Positions 31,781 to 43,133 of a stretch of 64,000 nucleotides of DNA are shown here, in pieces. The notes beneath the pieces are model-generated. The model saw only the letters and a program-made list of their open reading frames with translations, was not told the DNA's origin and did not search any database. A program made the translations under genes and the position numbers. Every line of letters begins with the position of its first letter. Position 1 is the first letter of the stretch. This DNA is from Telopea speciosissima (Eukaryota; Streptophyta; Magnoliopsida; Proteales; Proteaceae). Location: positions 11,419,568-11,483,567 of the forward strand of contig NC_057925.1 of assembly GCF_018873765.1 (NCBI RefSeq). Reading direction: 5' to 3'.

Positions 31781-32222
31781 ACACTGAACCTCTGGATATG
31801 TCTTCTTGATGGGAGGAGGTGCAGTTTCATGGAAAAGTGTCAAGCAGACCATTATTGCTTCATCCACCATGCAGGTAGAGTTTGTGGCATTGTTTGAGGC
31901 GACTAAGCAGGCGGTATGGCTGAGAAATTTTATTACAGAACTGAGGGTTGTTGACTCCATCTCCAAACGTTTGTAGCTCTAGTGTGACAACAACTCTACA
32001 GTCATTTTCTCAAAGAACAACAAGAAGTCCAACAGCTCATTGCACATTGAAATAAAGTATCTTCTGGTCAGGGAGAAAGTGACTAAGGGAGGAGTTGATG
32101 TTGTACACATTCCTACTGAGAAGATGGTGGTTGATCTTCTCACCAAGGCTCTTTCAGTGGGAGTTTTCAGGGGTCATGTTACTTGTATAGGATTAGCAGA
32201 GTCCTTTGATATGCTTGTTTAG
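31781..32222 (+). pseudogene. Copia RNase H, 5'-truncated
   Basis: Begins abruptly at 31781. In frame pieces: [38 protein letters not shown], then 32040-32222 with HIEIKYLLVREKV and VHIPTEKMVVDLLTKALSV. This is the standard C-terminal end of copia pol. There is a stop at 31974 and further stops nearby. It is joined directly to the MADS upstream block without target duplication, so a deletion or recombination made the junction. Confidence 0.85.
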
Positions 32223-32384
32223 TGGGAGTCTGTGTTCTCTTATGCTTGTTCAGTGGGAGTCTGTTTGCCCTTGGTTATTATTTAAGCTCTTTTATTTAAC
32301 CAGTGGTTTTGTATTCTTTTGCCGTCTTAATACATTTACTGGTTATGGTTCATTACTTATTCTTATATGACATGTCTTACAAAA

Positions 32385-32535
32385 TGGCGGTTAGCCATAG
32401 GCGGTATTTAGCCAAGGATTTCAAAAATGACAATTAAGCGGTATTTAGCCGAAGTTTTAAAATTGGCGGTTAAGCCATAGGCGGTAAGCCAAAGTATGGT
32501 GTTGACTCGAAGTTCATGGCGGTTTAGCCCAAGTA
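32385..32535. repeat. GGCGGT ... TTAGCC short-repeat cluster
   Basis: Six or so imperfect copies of (G)GCGGTATTTAGCCAA in the 3' untranslated part of the copia fragment, between the pol stop and the polypurine tract. Confidence 0.8.
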
Positions 32536-32835
32536 TGAGTTAATATCAAAGTGTACTACCTGTGAGGATGTTCAAGGTAGAGGACCTACGAGAAAATGAG
32601 CATTTACTTGCTGATCATTTGTTATGCTCTTGATTTCCTTGTTGTTACATATACCCAAAGAGGTTCGAGTTAATAGATCATTTGTGGCTGTGATGACAGA
32701 AAGTTGTATGCCGTATGTCGAGAAATATCTTCTACTGTCATTCAACACAAGTGAGTATTAATAGAACCAAAGTAATTTTGAGTGAAATTGGGACTCTGGC
32801 CAATTCCAATACAGATACGTGTATTAATTTTGCCC

Positions 32836-33285
32836 AAGTGGGAGATTGTTGGGTTATTGGGCTTTATTAATATATGTTATCTTCATTGGGCCCATATGGT
32901 ATTATTTCACTCCAGGTTAAGTCAGGGGTATAACTGACCTTACACATTGTGGGAGTGTGATTAGGGTCAGGGAGAATATTATATATTCAACCCTAAAGTC
33001 CCCATAACCGTCACTTGCTAATTTTGAATTCCAGCTCACAAGAGAGCAAAAGTGAAAGGCTGTGGAAGGCTAAGGGGAAGGAAAAGCTTGAGGATCGACT
33101 TCAGTTATCAACCAAAAAGGTATGTCTTGTTCTCCCTTAATTATTGATGCTCTCCAAATCTATATGGGCATTTGATTGAATGATTGGGGATGTCAAATCT
33201 CTACATCTCTTCCATGAGTTGTCTTTCCCAAATGTTACTTGTCAAGCAAAGAAAAAACTGAATACAAAAAATGCTCTGAATAGGT
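32836..33285 (+). mobile_element. Polypurine tract and 3' LTR of the truncated copia
   Basis: The AAGTGGGAGA tract (32836-32845) is followed by an LTR start TGTTGGGTTATTGGGC at 32847. The LTR 3' end was not located. It either ends near 33180 or is cut by the start of duplicated block A at 33286. No second LTR or 5' half is present. Confidence 0.7.
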
Positions 33286-34017
33286 CATTGCTAAATGACT
33301 TAAATTGTAGCAATAATAAAAACTATTGCTATGCATACCTTTTCGGCGGGTTTTTTATTACCATTGATATATTCTATTTTTTATTGAGAAAAAATTGTTT
33401 CAAACATTACTGCTATTACTTCTAATATTTTGATACTATTTATAGCCTTTATAATTATATCATAATTTTGGTTGTATTTTTTGCAATATTTTTCATAAAT
33501 AATTATCTTTAACTCAATTTGTACTATTTACTGGATTTTTATGTTTTAATTTTATTTTTCCGATTGATTCACGATCGATATTTGAGTTGATACCAAAAAT
33601 ATTTTGTTTTCAATTTTATTATTTAAGGGATATTTTCTTTTCTTTTTTTATTTTGATTGTTAATTCTGAACATATGGATGGGTACGTATACAAATATTTA
33701 TATATTTAATAATTAAATAGACATGGTCTATATTACAACAGTTATAGAAAACTGTTGCTTTATATGTTTTATTTTTTATTATTTTATAATCATCGCTTCA
33801 CCATTATTACTGGTATAATAATTACTAATAATAAATTTTATTTCTTGGATTTCAATAGTATAGGCTGATTCTTCCCAAATCTATCTGATTCCTACTAAAT
33901 TGAGAAGTGTTTACCAAATTCATATATTACCGTGTTTGAAAGCTTTCGCCAAAAAAAAATATTTATTTTAACTAAAAGTAATTGGTTGATATACACATTT
34001 AGTTTCGATTACTATTA

Positions 34018-34042
34018 CAAGTTTAGGGTTTAGGGTTTAGAG
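34018..34042 (+). repeat. Three telomere-like GTTTAGG units
   Basis: GTTTAGGGTTTAGGGTTTAG occurs once in AT-rich DNA. TTTAGGG is the plant telomere unit, but three units can arise by chance; no further units nearby. Confidence 0.5.
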
Positions 34043-35395
34043 TACTAGTTAATAAGGTTATAGGCAGTCAATAATTTTTTTTTCTCTTTAAACTGCTTAT
34101 AAGTTTCTTGCTCCTCTTACTCCTCCAACAGTTCACTCCACCTCCTCACGGCTCTTGTTTTACAAAAGCACACTAACCTTTATTGGCTCCATTTGTGCAA
34201 TATTCACCAATCAATGGTGAATTATTTAGTTCTAGCTAACTAATTTATTACTTTTTTTTTTATAAATTTGTTTACATTTTGAGGATTTTTTTTGGACATT
34301 TACTGTTTTTAACATATATTATGTAAGAAATATATCATTTTATGCAATAGTTTAAAAAAATTTACATTTTTATTTCCAATGTATATTTTTGTATTGGTTT
34401 GGATTTTATTATATTTTTAATATTTTGTATTTTTATAAATTTATTATAATTTTGATTGCAATTTTTCAGGCAAAAACGTTTAATTATAGTACCTACCGCC
34501 ACTAATTGTAGTACGTTTGGAATTTTTTATTGATAACAAAGGTTGTTCAACAGATGTAATTATTGTTGCTAATAGTTTGTAAATAGAGGTGATTAAACTT
34601 TACCATTGCTAAATACAACTATGACGGTCAGATTAAACAATTATTAGGGTTAAACAATAGCAAAATATTTTGTGGTAGATTTCCAAAATATTTTTCTTAG
34701 GGAGAATTACGTCCCCCTCCCCTGTACTTTGCCATAATTACACGTTCCTCCCCTTGGTTTTTCCACCTTACATTTTGACCCTTTATGGCTGACGGTGTTA
34801 GGGTGCTGTTAGTTAATGGTTTGAAAAGACAATATTACCCTTTACTAACAAATTAAAACTGCATTTCCAATTCTACCCTTTCATCATCTCTAAAATCGAT
34901 TAGGGATTCCAAGCTTCTCCAACGACAGCCACCTCCAAGCTTCTTCGGCGACAACAACCTTCAAGCATCTTCGACGACAGTCACCTCCATTGCCGGAGTT
35001 TTGGGAGGGGCAAGGGTCATATTGCTTTCCTGTACAGGAAATAAAATCACAGACTTTGCCTCCATCAACCATGGAGGATACACATCAAACCAAATTAAAA
35101 CAGACCTTATGAATTATGAAATTCCAATGGAGCTGGTTTGGGCAATATTCTATGCACACACATAGAGGCTCCAATACTCCATATTCTTGTTTCCTTAATT
35201 GGCTCAATCTTTGCAAAAAGTATATTTCCCTTGAATAAATTTCTCTACAATTCCTGACTTCCTATACACCAATGAACAACTGAACCTATCGACCTAAAAA
35301 TTGATTCATTTAAAAGGAATCCAAAAGAACGAGACAGAAAAGCCCAAAAGATGAAGAAGAAGAGGAGGAATTAAGAACTGTAGAACAAGAAGAAG

Positions 35396-35599
35396 ATGCA
35401 TCATGCCAGAACTCAGGAGGTTATGAGCGTGAGGTATCCTTTGATTTGCTGTACTATAATTTTGGCATCTGCGTATCCATCGCCGTTCACCAGTGCAGTG
35501 ATCGTTGGCGTCAACATCTGGTCCTTATCAACTGACACTAGCAGCCAACACCTCTACATTTTGCTCTTTAAACACTCTGAAGATTTGAATTGGAACTGA
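35396..35599. other. Possible captured segment inside the MULE
   Basis: A 200-base stretch open on both strands and retained in block B (54747-54950). The minus strand reads LTPTITALVNGDGYADAKII in an open stretch; the plus strand is a 67-codon frame. I recognise neither. Retention in B may only reflect recent duplication. Capture of a host gene piece is a guess. Confidence 0.25.
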
Positions 35600-35976
35600 G
35601 TTTAAACCCTAGAATTTGACAAATTTTCGAGATTTGGTTGAATATTATTGATCTTGAAGTAAATTGGATTTTCTGAAAGTGAAAAGGGTTTGCTCATTTT
35701 TTGCAAGTCTTGCAAGGTTTGATTTGAATCTTAATTGGAACTGAGTTTAAACCCAAAAAAGAATTTGACATTGTGTCTTTATTTTTTAGAGTTTCGATTT
35801 ACTATGATTTACGACTGATTACGATGATTCAGAGCCGATTTAGAAATGCTGGTGAGTTTTCCTACCACAGTAGCTGGTGAATTTTCCATCCATGTAGCGA
35901 TTTTCAGCCATCAGTTTACTGTGGTCCGTGATCCTCAATAGCGATTCCAATTCCTCTGCTACTTCCCTGTTGCATC

Positions 35977-35977
<1 letters not shown>

Positions 35978-36008
<31 letters not shown>
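35978..36008. repeat. TC microsatellite
   Basis: (CT)n inside the MULE. Confidence 0.95.
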
Positions 36009-36009
<1 letters not shown>

Positions 36010-37255
36010 AAGTTCCAAGTTTTTAGTTTTTTCTATAATCTACTAATCTTCTCTATATTCGCTTCTCAAAAAAGTGGAGTTATGATATGTAGGGCCTCCA
36101 GGGTTTCTAAGATATCAATCATTTCATGGAAGTTGCAAAAAGGTGTTGCAGGAGGAGAAGAAGAAGAAAAAAAAAAAGATGGGAAGGGAAAAGGGTCAAT
36201 TTACATGGACCAAACTCAGGCAATGGTAGGGGTATCGTCGCCGGGGATTTCACGGCTTAAAGGTTGAAGATGAAGTTTGGAAATGGTAGATAGGGCAAGT
36301 CATTCTCCCTTGTTATTTTGGCTTTTTATCAAAAGGGTAAATGGGTCATCTCACAATCCAAGGGTTAATTTGGGTATTATAAAAAATCTAACTACGCCAC
36401 GTCAGCACATAACAGACAGATGCTAATGGCAAAGGAGGAATTAGTAATTTTTCGAAAACAATAGGGGAATCAAATGTAAGGTGGGAAAAACAAGGGGAGG
36501 AACGTGTCATTAGGGCAAAGTACAGGGGAGGGGGACGTAAGTTTTCCTTTTTCTTATATCTAAGGTTGCTATTTGGTTTTGCAATATAGACAGAATGACC
36601 AACTAACCATAGATACGTATCTAACGCTTCTTTTCAATTCTTATAAACTTGATTGATTGATTAAAAAAAAATTCATTGTAATAATGGATCGAAGAAAGAT
36701 TTGCACAACAGCAGGTGCAATAGCTACATTGTGGATGGGAAGGCAAAAGTGACAGTGATTTTGACTATCTCTTTGTGTGTTCTTGTTTTTTTTTTCCGTT
36801 AACTTTTCAAGTTGAACACGCAGTGCACATGGTAGTGTTTATGTGTTGGTTGTCATTGTTGTCAACACAATGCATGTGTGTTGTTTTTGGGAACACAGTG
36901 CATCTTGTTTCAGTACAGTGATAGTGGCAGTCCATGGTAGTTACAAAGGACAGTCAAGTTCAAGCAACACTCTAGATGAGTTGTCAGACATCTAGTAGTG
37001 CAGGCAGTGACTAGAAAGTCTTCCTAGCGTTCCTAGCAGTTCTGATTGTATTTACAATGGCAGTGACACAGGAAACTGTAAAGTTTGGGCCGATTCTAAA
37101 GTCATTTAGCTAGTGAAACCCAACCAAGGGAAATTTTGTCATTTTAGGGTAGTTTTTCCAAATCTCTCCGGGTAGAGGTTCCACTTTGTTAGGTTCAAGG
37201 TTAGGAGAGGCTCTCCAATCAAAATCAGGCCTCACACACCACCACACACCATTTC

Positions 37256-37497
37256 TTTTTTTTTGCTAAAGGATCATTGTATTAAGAGAACCAACAGAAA
37301 TACAAAAGGAACTAAATCCAGGCACTAGCACCGAATCTCAAACAACCACTAAGGAAGGTGGCAGAAAACAAGGATGTACCCCCACATTACTGAAATCTAA
37401 ATCTCGGCAAACCCATGGCATCATGAGCCAGCTGATCTTCAATGTATCTTGGGAGGGCACTGTTGGAAACCGATTCCCCAGTCTTATAAGCTGCCCG
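37256..37497 (-). mobile_element. 5'-truncated LINE 3' end, block A only
   Basis: Poly-T start (minus-strand tail) and flanking ACCACACACCATTTC at 37241-37255 and 37498-37512. The matching place in block B (55995-56009) has a single copy of that sequence and no insert: a perfect empty site. The interior resembles the 3' end of the LINE at 43561 (AAATCTCGGCAAACCCATGG against AATCTATATCTAGGCAAGCC), so it is the same family. It encodes the end of an RNase H frame (DQLAHDAMGLPR). Confidence 0.92.
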
Positions 37498-38098
37498 ACC
37501 ACACACCATTTCAAAATAAAGTATCATCGTCGTAGACTAAGCTAGCTCAAGTATCTCTATTCACAAATTCCTTTAAATTTCCTTAACTTAGATCTCACTA
37601 GGTACACTTATTGTTATCATTATATAATCATAGACTCATAGGTATACTGCCACTATCTCAGCAGAAACAGTGGTTTATGCTTCTCTCCTAAGCGTGGATG
37701 CAGTTAATTCTTCCATGTTTAGTGAGTAAATTAGGCATATAATGTTCTTTATTAATTAGTTTATGTTACAGTGTTACCTATAATCAAAATTCTAGGGATG
37801 TCGATGCAAGAATGTTAATCATCACTCAAATCTGGGGCCCAACCCATGCATACACCTTTGGGATTGTTGGGCGAATATGACAATAATTGGGAACTTTTTA
37901 CAACAACCAGTCCTTTTTTAAGCTCTGGATACTTATTCTTTCTCACACTAAATATGATTTGTCTTTAAGCAACACTCCAATGAATGTTTATCTAGGCAAA
38001 TATTCCAACAATTCAATAATATGGGAACTTTTAACCTAGACCAGTCCTTTTTAAGCTCTAGAATCTGATTCTTTCTTTTGTACCTACCGTGAAGTCTC

Positions 38099-38106
38099 TA
38101 TATAAG
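38099..38106 (+). promoter_or_regulatory. TATA box of CML gene 1
   Basis: TATATAAG 97 bases before the chosen ATG. It is conserved in the other two CML copies (49000-49007, 56554-56561). The open frame extends upstream through this box without an ATG, but transcription would start after it, near 38130. Confidence 0.7.
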
Positions 38107-38202
38107 TCTCTTTGCATGTTCTTCCATTTCCATCACAGCAAAGAGCAAGAGGCAACAAGAAGCAACAAATACTACTCTCGACGTTCGATCCTAGCTACTC
38201 TA

Positions 38203-38703
38203 ATGGCAACTGCTGTTGTTTCCAAGGCCACATTATCCAAATGCTTCTCCAACAAGAGCTTCGTGCTAAGTGTCCATCGGCTTCAGAATTCCAAAAAACA
38301 ATCAAGAAATGATGAACTCCAACAAATATTTCGTTACTTGGATACTAATGGTAATGGGAAAATTGAAGGATCTGAACTCAGATCCTACCTTGCCTCCAAA
38401 AAGGAGTTCATGCCACCTGAGGAGGCTCAAGCTGTGACCAATGAACTCGTTGCAGCAGGCGGCGACAGTTTGACACTCAGCTTTGATGATTTTGCAATGT
38501 TGATGGAGCGTCAAGGTGGGGATGATGATCTGAAAAGAGGCTTTCAGATGTTCGCTGGGAAGAGGTCTGGGTCCATTACATCAGAGGATTTGCAGAGGAT
38601 ATTCAAAATGTCAAATGAAGAGTGCAAGAGCATCATAAAGGCATTCGACCTCAACGGCGATGGTGTGATTGATTTCCCTGAGTTCCAGCAGATGATGGCT
38701 TAA
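38203..38703 (+). CDS. Calmodulin-like calcium sensor (CML), copy 1
   Basis: 166 residues, intronless. Start at ATG 38203 (MATAVVSKATLSK): the longer open frame begins with a non-ATG codon, and the in-frame ATG at 38116 is only 10 bases after the TATA box. EF-hand 1 (residues 47-58, DTNGNGKIEGSE) and EF-hand 4 (149-160, DLNGDGVIDFPE) have all calcium ligands. EF-hands 2 (about 84-95) and 3 (about 118-129) lack the acidic ligands. This resembles CML37/38/39-type proteins, which sense stress- or wound-linked calcium rises. Compared with the older copy at 49096 it lacks five residues (15 bases) before EF-hand 4. It differs from copy 3 (56658) at three residues. Membership of the CML family is clear; the exact subgroup is inference. 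Confidence 0.9.
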   Translation: MATAVVSKATLSKCFSNKSFVLSVHRLQNSKKQSRNDELQQIFRYLDTNGNGKIEGSELRSYLASKKEFMPPEEAQAVTNELVAAGGDSLTLSFDDFAMLMERQGGDDDLKRGFQMFAGKRSGSITSEDLQRIFKMSNEECKSIIKAFDLNGDGVIDFPEFQQMMA

Positions 38704-39057
38704 TCCGGTAACAGTGTTTGGACCTGTTCTATGTGCGTGTGTGTGTGGCAAATAAGCAGTTTACTAAAATAAAAATAATGGCCTTTCCCTTGTTTAGTTG
38801 TTTTGAAAGATGCAATGCAAGTGGGGGTTAGGCACTAGGACTGTAAGACCGGTGTGTACCACATAATTAATAATTATGAACAGGTTTGCTATGTACTGAG
38901 TATGAAGTTCAAGCTTGGTTATGTTCTTTTTTCTTTTTTTTTGTTTTAATTTATCGATATATCAAATTTACTGAGAAAGAAAAAGAATAATTACAACCAA
39001 AGGACAGCAGCCCTAGAGCATCTCAAGGGTATTCCTGAGACAAGAAGGGCACCCCTA

Positions 39058-39509
39058 TTTGATGGGGATTCTATTGGGTGCATTGCCAAGCTGGCTTTTT
39101 GTTCAACTATTACTCATATTTGGAAAGAGAGGAACTTCCGTATATTCCGGAATAGGACAAGGCCGATGCCCTCCCTCATATCTGATATCCATGCAGATGT
39201 TGAAGATCGGTGTAAAACTGTCATCCCGAAAGGTAAGAAATCTCCAAGAAATTTATTCCTTGTCGAGAAGTGGGGGATCCATTCATTTTCGGTGGTGAGA
39301 TGATTTTGTCCTTTTGTTTGTATTTTTGGTCCAGTTTTTGTTATTGGTCTAGGCTTCAGGAGTGGCCTATGGGTAAATTCCTGTTGTTTTCTTTGGGTTG
39401 GGGCCTTCCTGGGGTTCTGATCTTTGAATCTCTCTTAGGCTGCCTTTTTAGGTTGTAATTTTTTTATTTTTTTTTTGGAATAAATTGATTTTACCTATCA
39501 AAAAAAAAA
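39058..39509 (+). mobile_element. 5'-truncated LINE, block A only
   Basis: Plus-strand LINE 3' end with poly-A (39500-39510) and flanking AAGAAGGGCACCCCTA at 39042-39057 and 39510-39525. Block B has one uninterrupted copy at 57497-57512, so this insertion is younger than the duplication. It encodes the C-terminal RT-associated region (LAFCSTITHIWKERNFRIF, DIHADVEDRC). The end ATTTTACCTATCAAAA is shared in type with the minus fragment at 50106. Confidence 0.93.
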
Positions 39510-40730
39510 AAGAAGGGCACCCCTACCAAAGTCACAAATGGTTGTTGGAATTTGGATCATCCAATCCAACCAAGAATAGGAGTGTGGTTGTAACTAATAG
39601 CGGCATATTAAGAATAGGATTAGTCAATCCCCATGTGATGGATAATCTCCTTATGTAACTGAATCCTTGATTTTGGGTCGATTGGCGTAGACGTGAGTGT
39701 GGCCCGGTGGGCTTTTATCCATCGGACTATCCCTGACAATAGTGACGTGGTGTGACATCATTGGGTGGCTATATTTAGGTATATCAACATTAAATCACAA
39801 AATTTACCTCCATTGACAGAAAAAAAAAAAAAAAAAAAAAAGCGCGTTATACGAAAAATGCCAAAAAAATGTAAAGTAATAAAATTATTTGACAGAGATG
39901 TCAATAAGAAAATCTTTCTTTTTTTTCTTTGCCTTCTTGAAAAAGAAGATTTCAAGAAGAAAAAAAATAAAAAAATACAAGATATAATTTTGTATTTCGA
40001 GATCCCTTTGCTTTTTTTATTTTTCCAATCCACACTCAAATTTGCTTCTCCATCTTTGTCCAACTCATTGTTCCTCCCATAAATTTAAAAAAAAAAAAAA
40101 CAGTGTAATCCAAAATCACTGAACAAGATTACACATTCCCGGACGAGTGGGCACCCCTTCTCAAGGGTATTCCTGAGAGAAGAACAAACACGTTTCTAAC
40201 GGCACCCAGCTTGTAATTTCTTGTTATCCCTACAGACCTAGACTCCATCTGGTTGGTTTGGCACTGCTCGCTTGAAAGCATGCCCGATGCTTGGTCAGTA
40301 GATCAAGTACTCCTCATTGCATTGGTGCTTGATATGCACCTTCCACCCCTTCCATCCCCAACCCATGTACCCTCCCCCACATCAAAGGCTGACCCCCTTC
40401 GTGCCCATCCCTTGGCTGCCTAGTAGCGGGTCCCACTGAACCAAAAAAAAAAAATCTTCTTAAACTTAAAGGTCGCTATTTGGTTTTGCAATATATAGAT
40501 AATGATTAAGGGCCTGCAGGGTAACACTTTTGTTTCTCTATTTCTCTTTATTTTTTTTTTCTTGGGAATAAAAAAATAAGAGAAATCTGTTTCTTAAGAC
40601 CGGTTCATTTTTTGTTTCCTGAAAATGAACCGGAACAAAAATGTTGCTAAGAAATAGGAAAAGAAAAAAGAAACTCCAATTTGTAGCTTCTCTGTCCCAA
40701 AAATAATAGGAATGATTCAACAATTGTAAT

Positions 40731-40748
40731 TATTGTTGCTAATAGTTT
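40731..40748. repeat. LINE target duplication (block A), left
   Basis: TATTGTTGCTAATAGTTT; the right copy at 42222-42239 is TAATGTTGCAAATAGTTT. A related uninterrupted locus lies at 34561-34578. Confidence 0.75.
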
Positions 40749-42221
40749 TTTTTGATGAATATAAACTGTTAATAAAGAAAGCAAAGAAGATACAACAACT
40801 CAAATGGATCAAGAGGCCAGGCCTCAAACAAAAAACAACAAAGCAGAAAAAGGCTTAATAGAGCCTGATCTGAAGACCCCAAGAAGTAGCAATATGATGA
40901 TTCTTGAAGCAATCTAAGTCCGAAGCATGAAGATTGATCTTAGTTCTGACATCAAACTCAATGGCACTCCGAATCTACATATGAGACCGAGAAAAGGAGG
41001 TCCGTCTACGTTTGTTTCTCTCCCACCAAAGATGATAAATAGTAGCACAAAAAATCATCTTTACAGCCCTATTACATATCGACTTTCCTTTAAACTCTTG
41101 TCTAATCCAACTCCACTCTCTGGCAAAGGAAGAGAGAGGCACATGAGAAGGGCAACACTTGCGAATAACTCCATCCCAAATAGCCTTGGAATAAGGGCAA
41201 TTAAAGAACAAAAGATCAATATTCTCCATATCATTCCAACAGAGACAACAATTGGGGACAGAGATGTTCCTGTGGGAAAGGAACTCCTGAGTGGGGAGGG
41301 AACTAGTGAGGGCACACCATGTAATGAAGCTATGTCTAGGGATGTGGTGAGTAAACCAAATCAAGTTCCACCAAGGAACAATGGTTCCTTTAGATCTAAT
41401 AAGCTCCAACGCCGACGCTAAAGGGAACATCTTATTGGTAGAGGGGTTCCATTTAACAATATCACCGTTGCCGGAGGCCTTCTACCAATATGCTGAAGTT
41501 GCTCCAAGACAAATTAAAGATCTGAAGAAATTAAAGGACTGGGTCTCCAAGACCCATTATAGATGATCGAAGAGACAAGTGCCATCCTTTTAGAGCCGGT
41601 CATACTTAATTCTATCTCCAAACACTGAGAGCAGGACTCCACATGGGTGCCAATTGTCTAACCAAAGTCTTGTGGACATTCCATCATCAATCTGGAAAAT
41701 TTACTATGTGATCTTGAACCAAATGTCTCAACTTTAGAATCTTTTTCCAAACCCAAAAAGCATCAGAACCGCATTGGACTGTCCAAATAGAGTCTTTCTT
41801 GAAGTATTTAAAATAAATCCACTGAGTTCATAAACCTTCTCTCTTTTTAAAAATTTTTCAAAGAAGCGTAAGAAGACCCGCATTATTTACATCTTTCACT
41901 CTCTTTAGACCTAGTCCTCCCTCCTTCTTTGGAAGGAAAACTGAGGTCCAGCTGACGGTGTGAAGGAATTTATTATTGTCACTTCCCTTCCACAACAAGG
42001 CACACATGATGGACTCAATCATCCAAATCACATAGCCGGGAAGGCCATATATTCTAGTCTAATAAAGATATGAAGCCTGCATCATAGCTCGAACAAGATC
42101 CAAACGGCCTACGAATGAAAGGACTTTGCTCTTCCACAACTGAAGCCTTTTCTTGAGCCTATCCAAAATAGGAGAACAATGATGGAGAGAAAGCCTGGAA
42201 TAAATCAAAGAGAGTTCAAGA
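40749..42221 (-). mobile_element. 5'-truncated LINE in block A (zf-RVT part)
   Basis: Minus strand, poly-A tail at 40749. Frame 41430-40975 has HSFITWCALTSSLPTQEFL, CCLCWNDMENIDLLFFNCPY and CATIYHLWWERNKR, the zf-RVT domain. Upstream frames up to 42215 contain the end of the RT (LKKRLQLWKSKA, GLPGYVIWMIESIMCALLW). Frames are broken. Present in block B (58737-60180), so it predates the duplication. Confidence 0.9.
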
Positions 42222-42866
42222 TAATGTTGCAAATAGTTTGTAAATAGAAATGGTTAAACTTTACCATTGCTAAATGCAACTATGACAGTCAGATTCAGAA
42301 ACTGTCAAGATTAAAGTCATAGTTGAAAAACCGGGTTTTGATTTGGCCGAGTTTCCTGAATCGAGTCAAAATTTTGGAAAACTTGGTCAAGAGTCGAGTA
42401 AACTATGTTAGGGTAAAAAATGATGAGACTCGGTCATAAGTTATCAGACTCAGTATTTTTACCCGAGTCATGATAGACTTTGCGATTTTAGTCATTTAAA
42501 AAAAAAGCCATAAAGCCGATTCACTTAGAAATTGAGTTAAGTAAAATAGTAAATTTGTGTTTTAAAACAGTAAAAAACCCTTAACTCCTCGTCTCCCTTC
42601 TATTGTTCAATGGAATAAACTCAAAATGCATTCATATATGATTACTTTTTTTTCCATAATTTTTCTATGTTTTTGTAATTTTTATTAATTTATTCATATT
42701 TATTGCATAAAAAATAAGAAAAAAAAAAGTGAGTCACCATGATTGGGTTTGACAAGGCCGAGTCACCAAGGTTTTTTGAAAGACGAGTTGAGTCAGAAAA
42801 CCTGGTTTTCCAACTATAGATTAAACAGCCACAACACATTTCGAATGCACAAGTGAGGTGCACCAT

Positions 42867-42891
42867 CCAATGCACTTTAACAGTGCATTGG
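42867..42891. repeat. Perfect 10-bp inverted repeat
   Basis: CCAATGCACT, 5-base loop TTAAC, AGTGCATTGG. Conserved in block B at 60826-60850. Followed by a further partial copy, GCAGTGCAATGCACTT. Confidence 0.85.
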
Positions 42892-42950
42892 GCAGTGCAA
42901 TGCACTTGAGAGGATAACAATGGTTCCTTTAGAAATATATATATATATAT

Positions 42951-43102
42951 GGTGATGTTCTCTGCCTGGGAGTGTATGGGGGAGCAGGTTGTGCTGATAC
43001 ACATGGGGTGGGATACAACAGCCATTTTGGTCATTCAGGGGGCGGAGGCGTTCATTTCGATCCCCATGTGTCTTGGCACATCTTGCGTCCTCAGTGCAGA
43101 GA

Positions 43103-43107
<5 letters not shown>
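42951..43107. mobile_element. Short MITE- or SINE-like repeat in TA-rich DNA
   Basis: TTCTCTGCCTGGGAGTGTA near the left end and TTCTCTGCACTGAGGACG (minus strand) at the right end are imperfect inverted repeats, flanked by (TA)n on both sides. The same in block B at about 60927-61072. No coding sequence. Confidence 0.4.

Positions 43108-43133
<26 letters not shown>

Larger units (their letters stand above)
34700..36547. mobile_element. Mutator-like (MULE) element with long terminal inverted repeats
   Basis: The left end GGGAGAATTACGTCCCCCTC and the right end (minus strand) GGAAAACTTACGTCCCCCTC continue similarly for about 85 bases (CCCTGTACTTTGCC, CACGTTCCTCCCCTTG, CCACCTTACATTT). The flanks TTTTTCTTA at 34691-34699 and 36548-36556 are a 9-base target duplication, the MULE length. 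1848 bases, no transposase. The interior holds AGCTTCTTCGGCGAC-type short repeats (34910-34985), a TC microsatellite and coding-like segments, so it may be a Pack-MULE. Block B keeps only the right end. Confidence 0.88.

Noticed and set aside
34018-34042. Interstitial telomere or chromosome-fusion scar
   Set aside because: Only about three TTTAGGG units; too few to claim.
38089-38202. N-terminal extension of CML copies 1 and 3 (38 and 42 residues)
   Set aside because: The extended frames start at GTG or TTG and cover the TATA box; transcription should begin downstream of them.
40927-41421. 164-codon plus-strand frame
   Set aside because: Antisense shadow of the LINE zf-RVT domain encoded on the minus strand.
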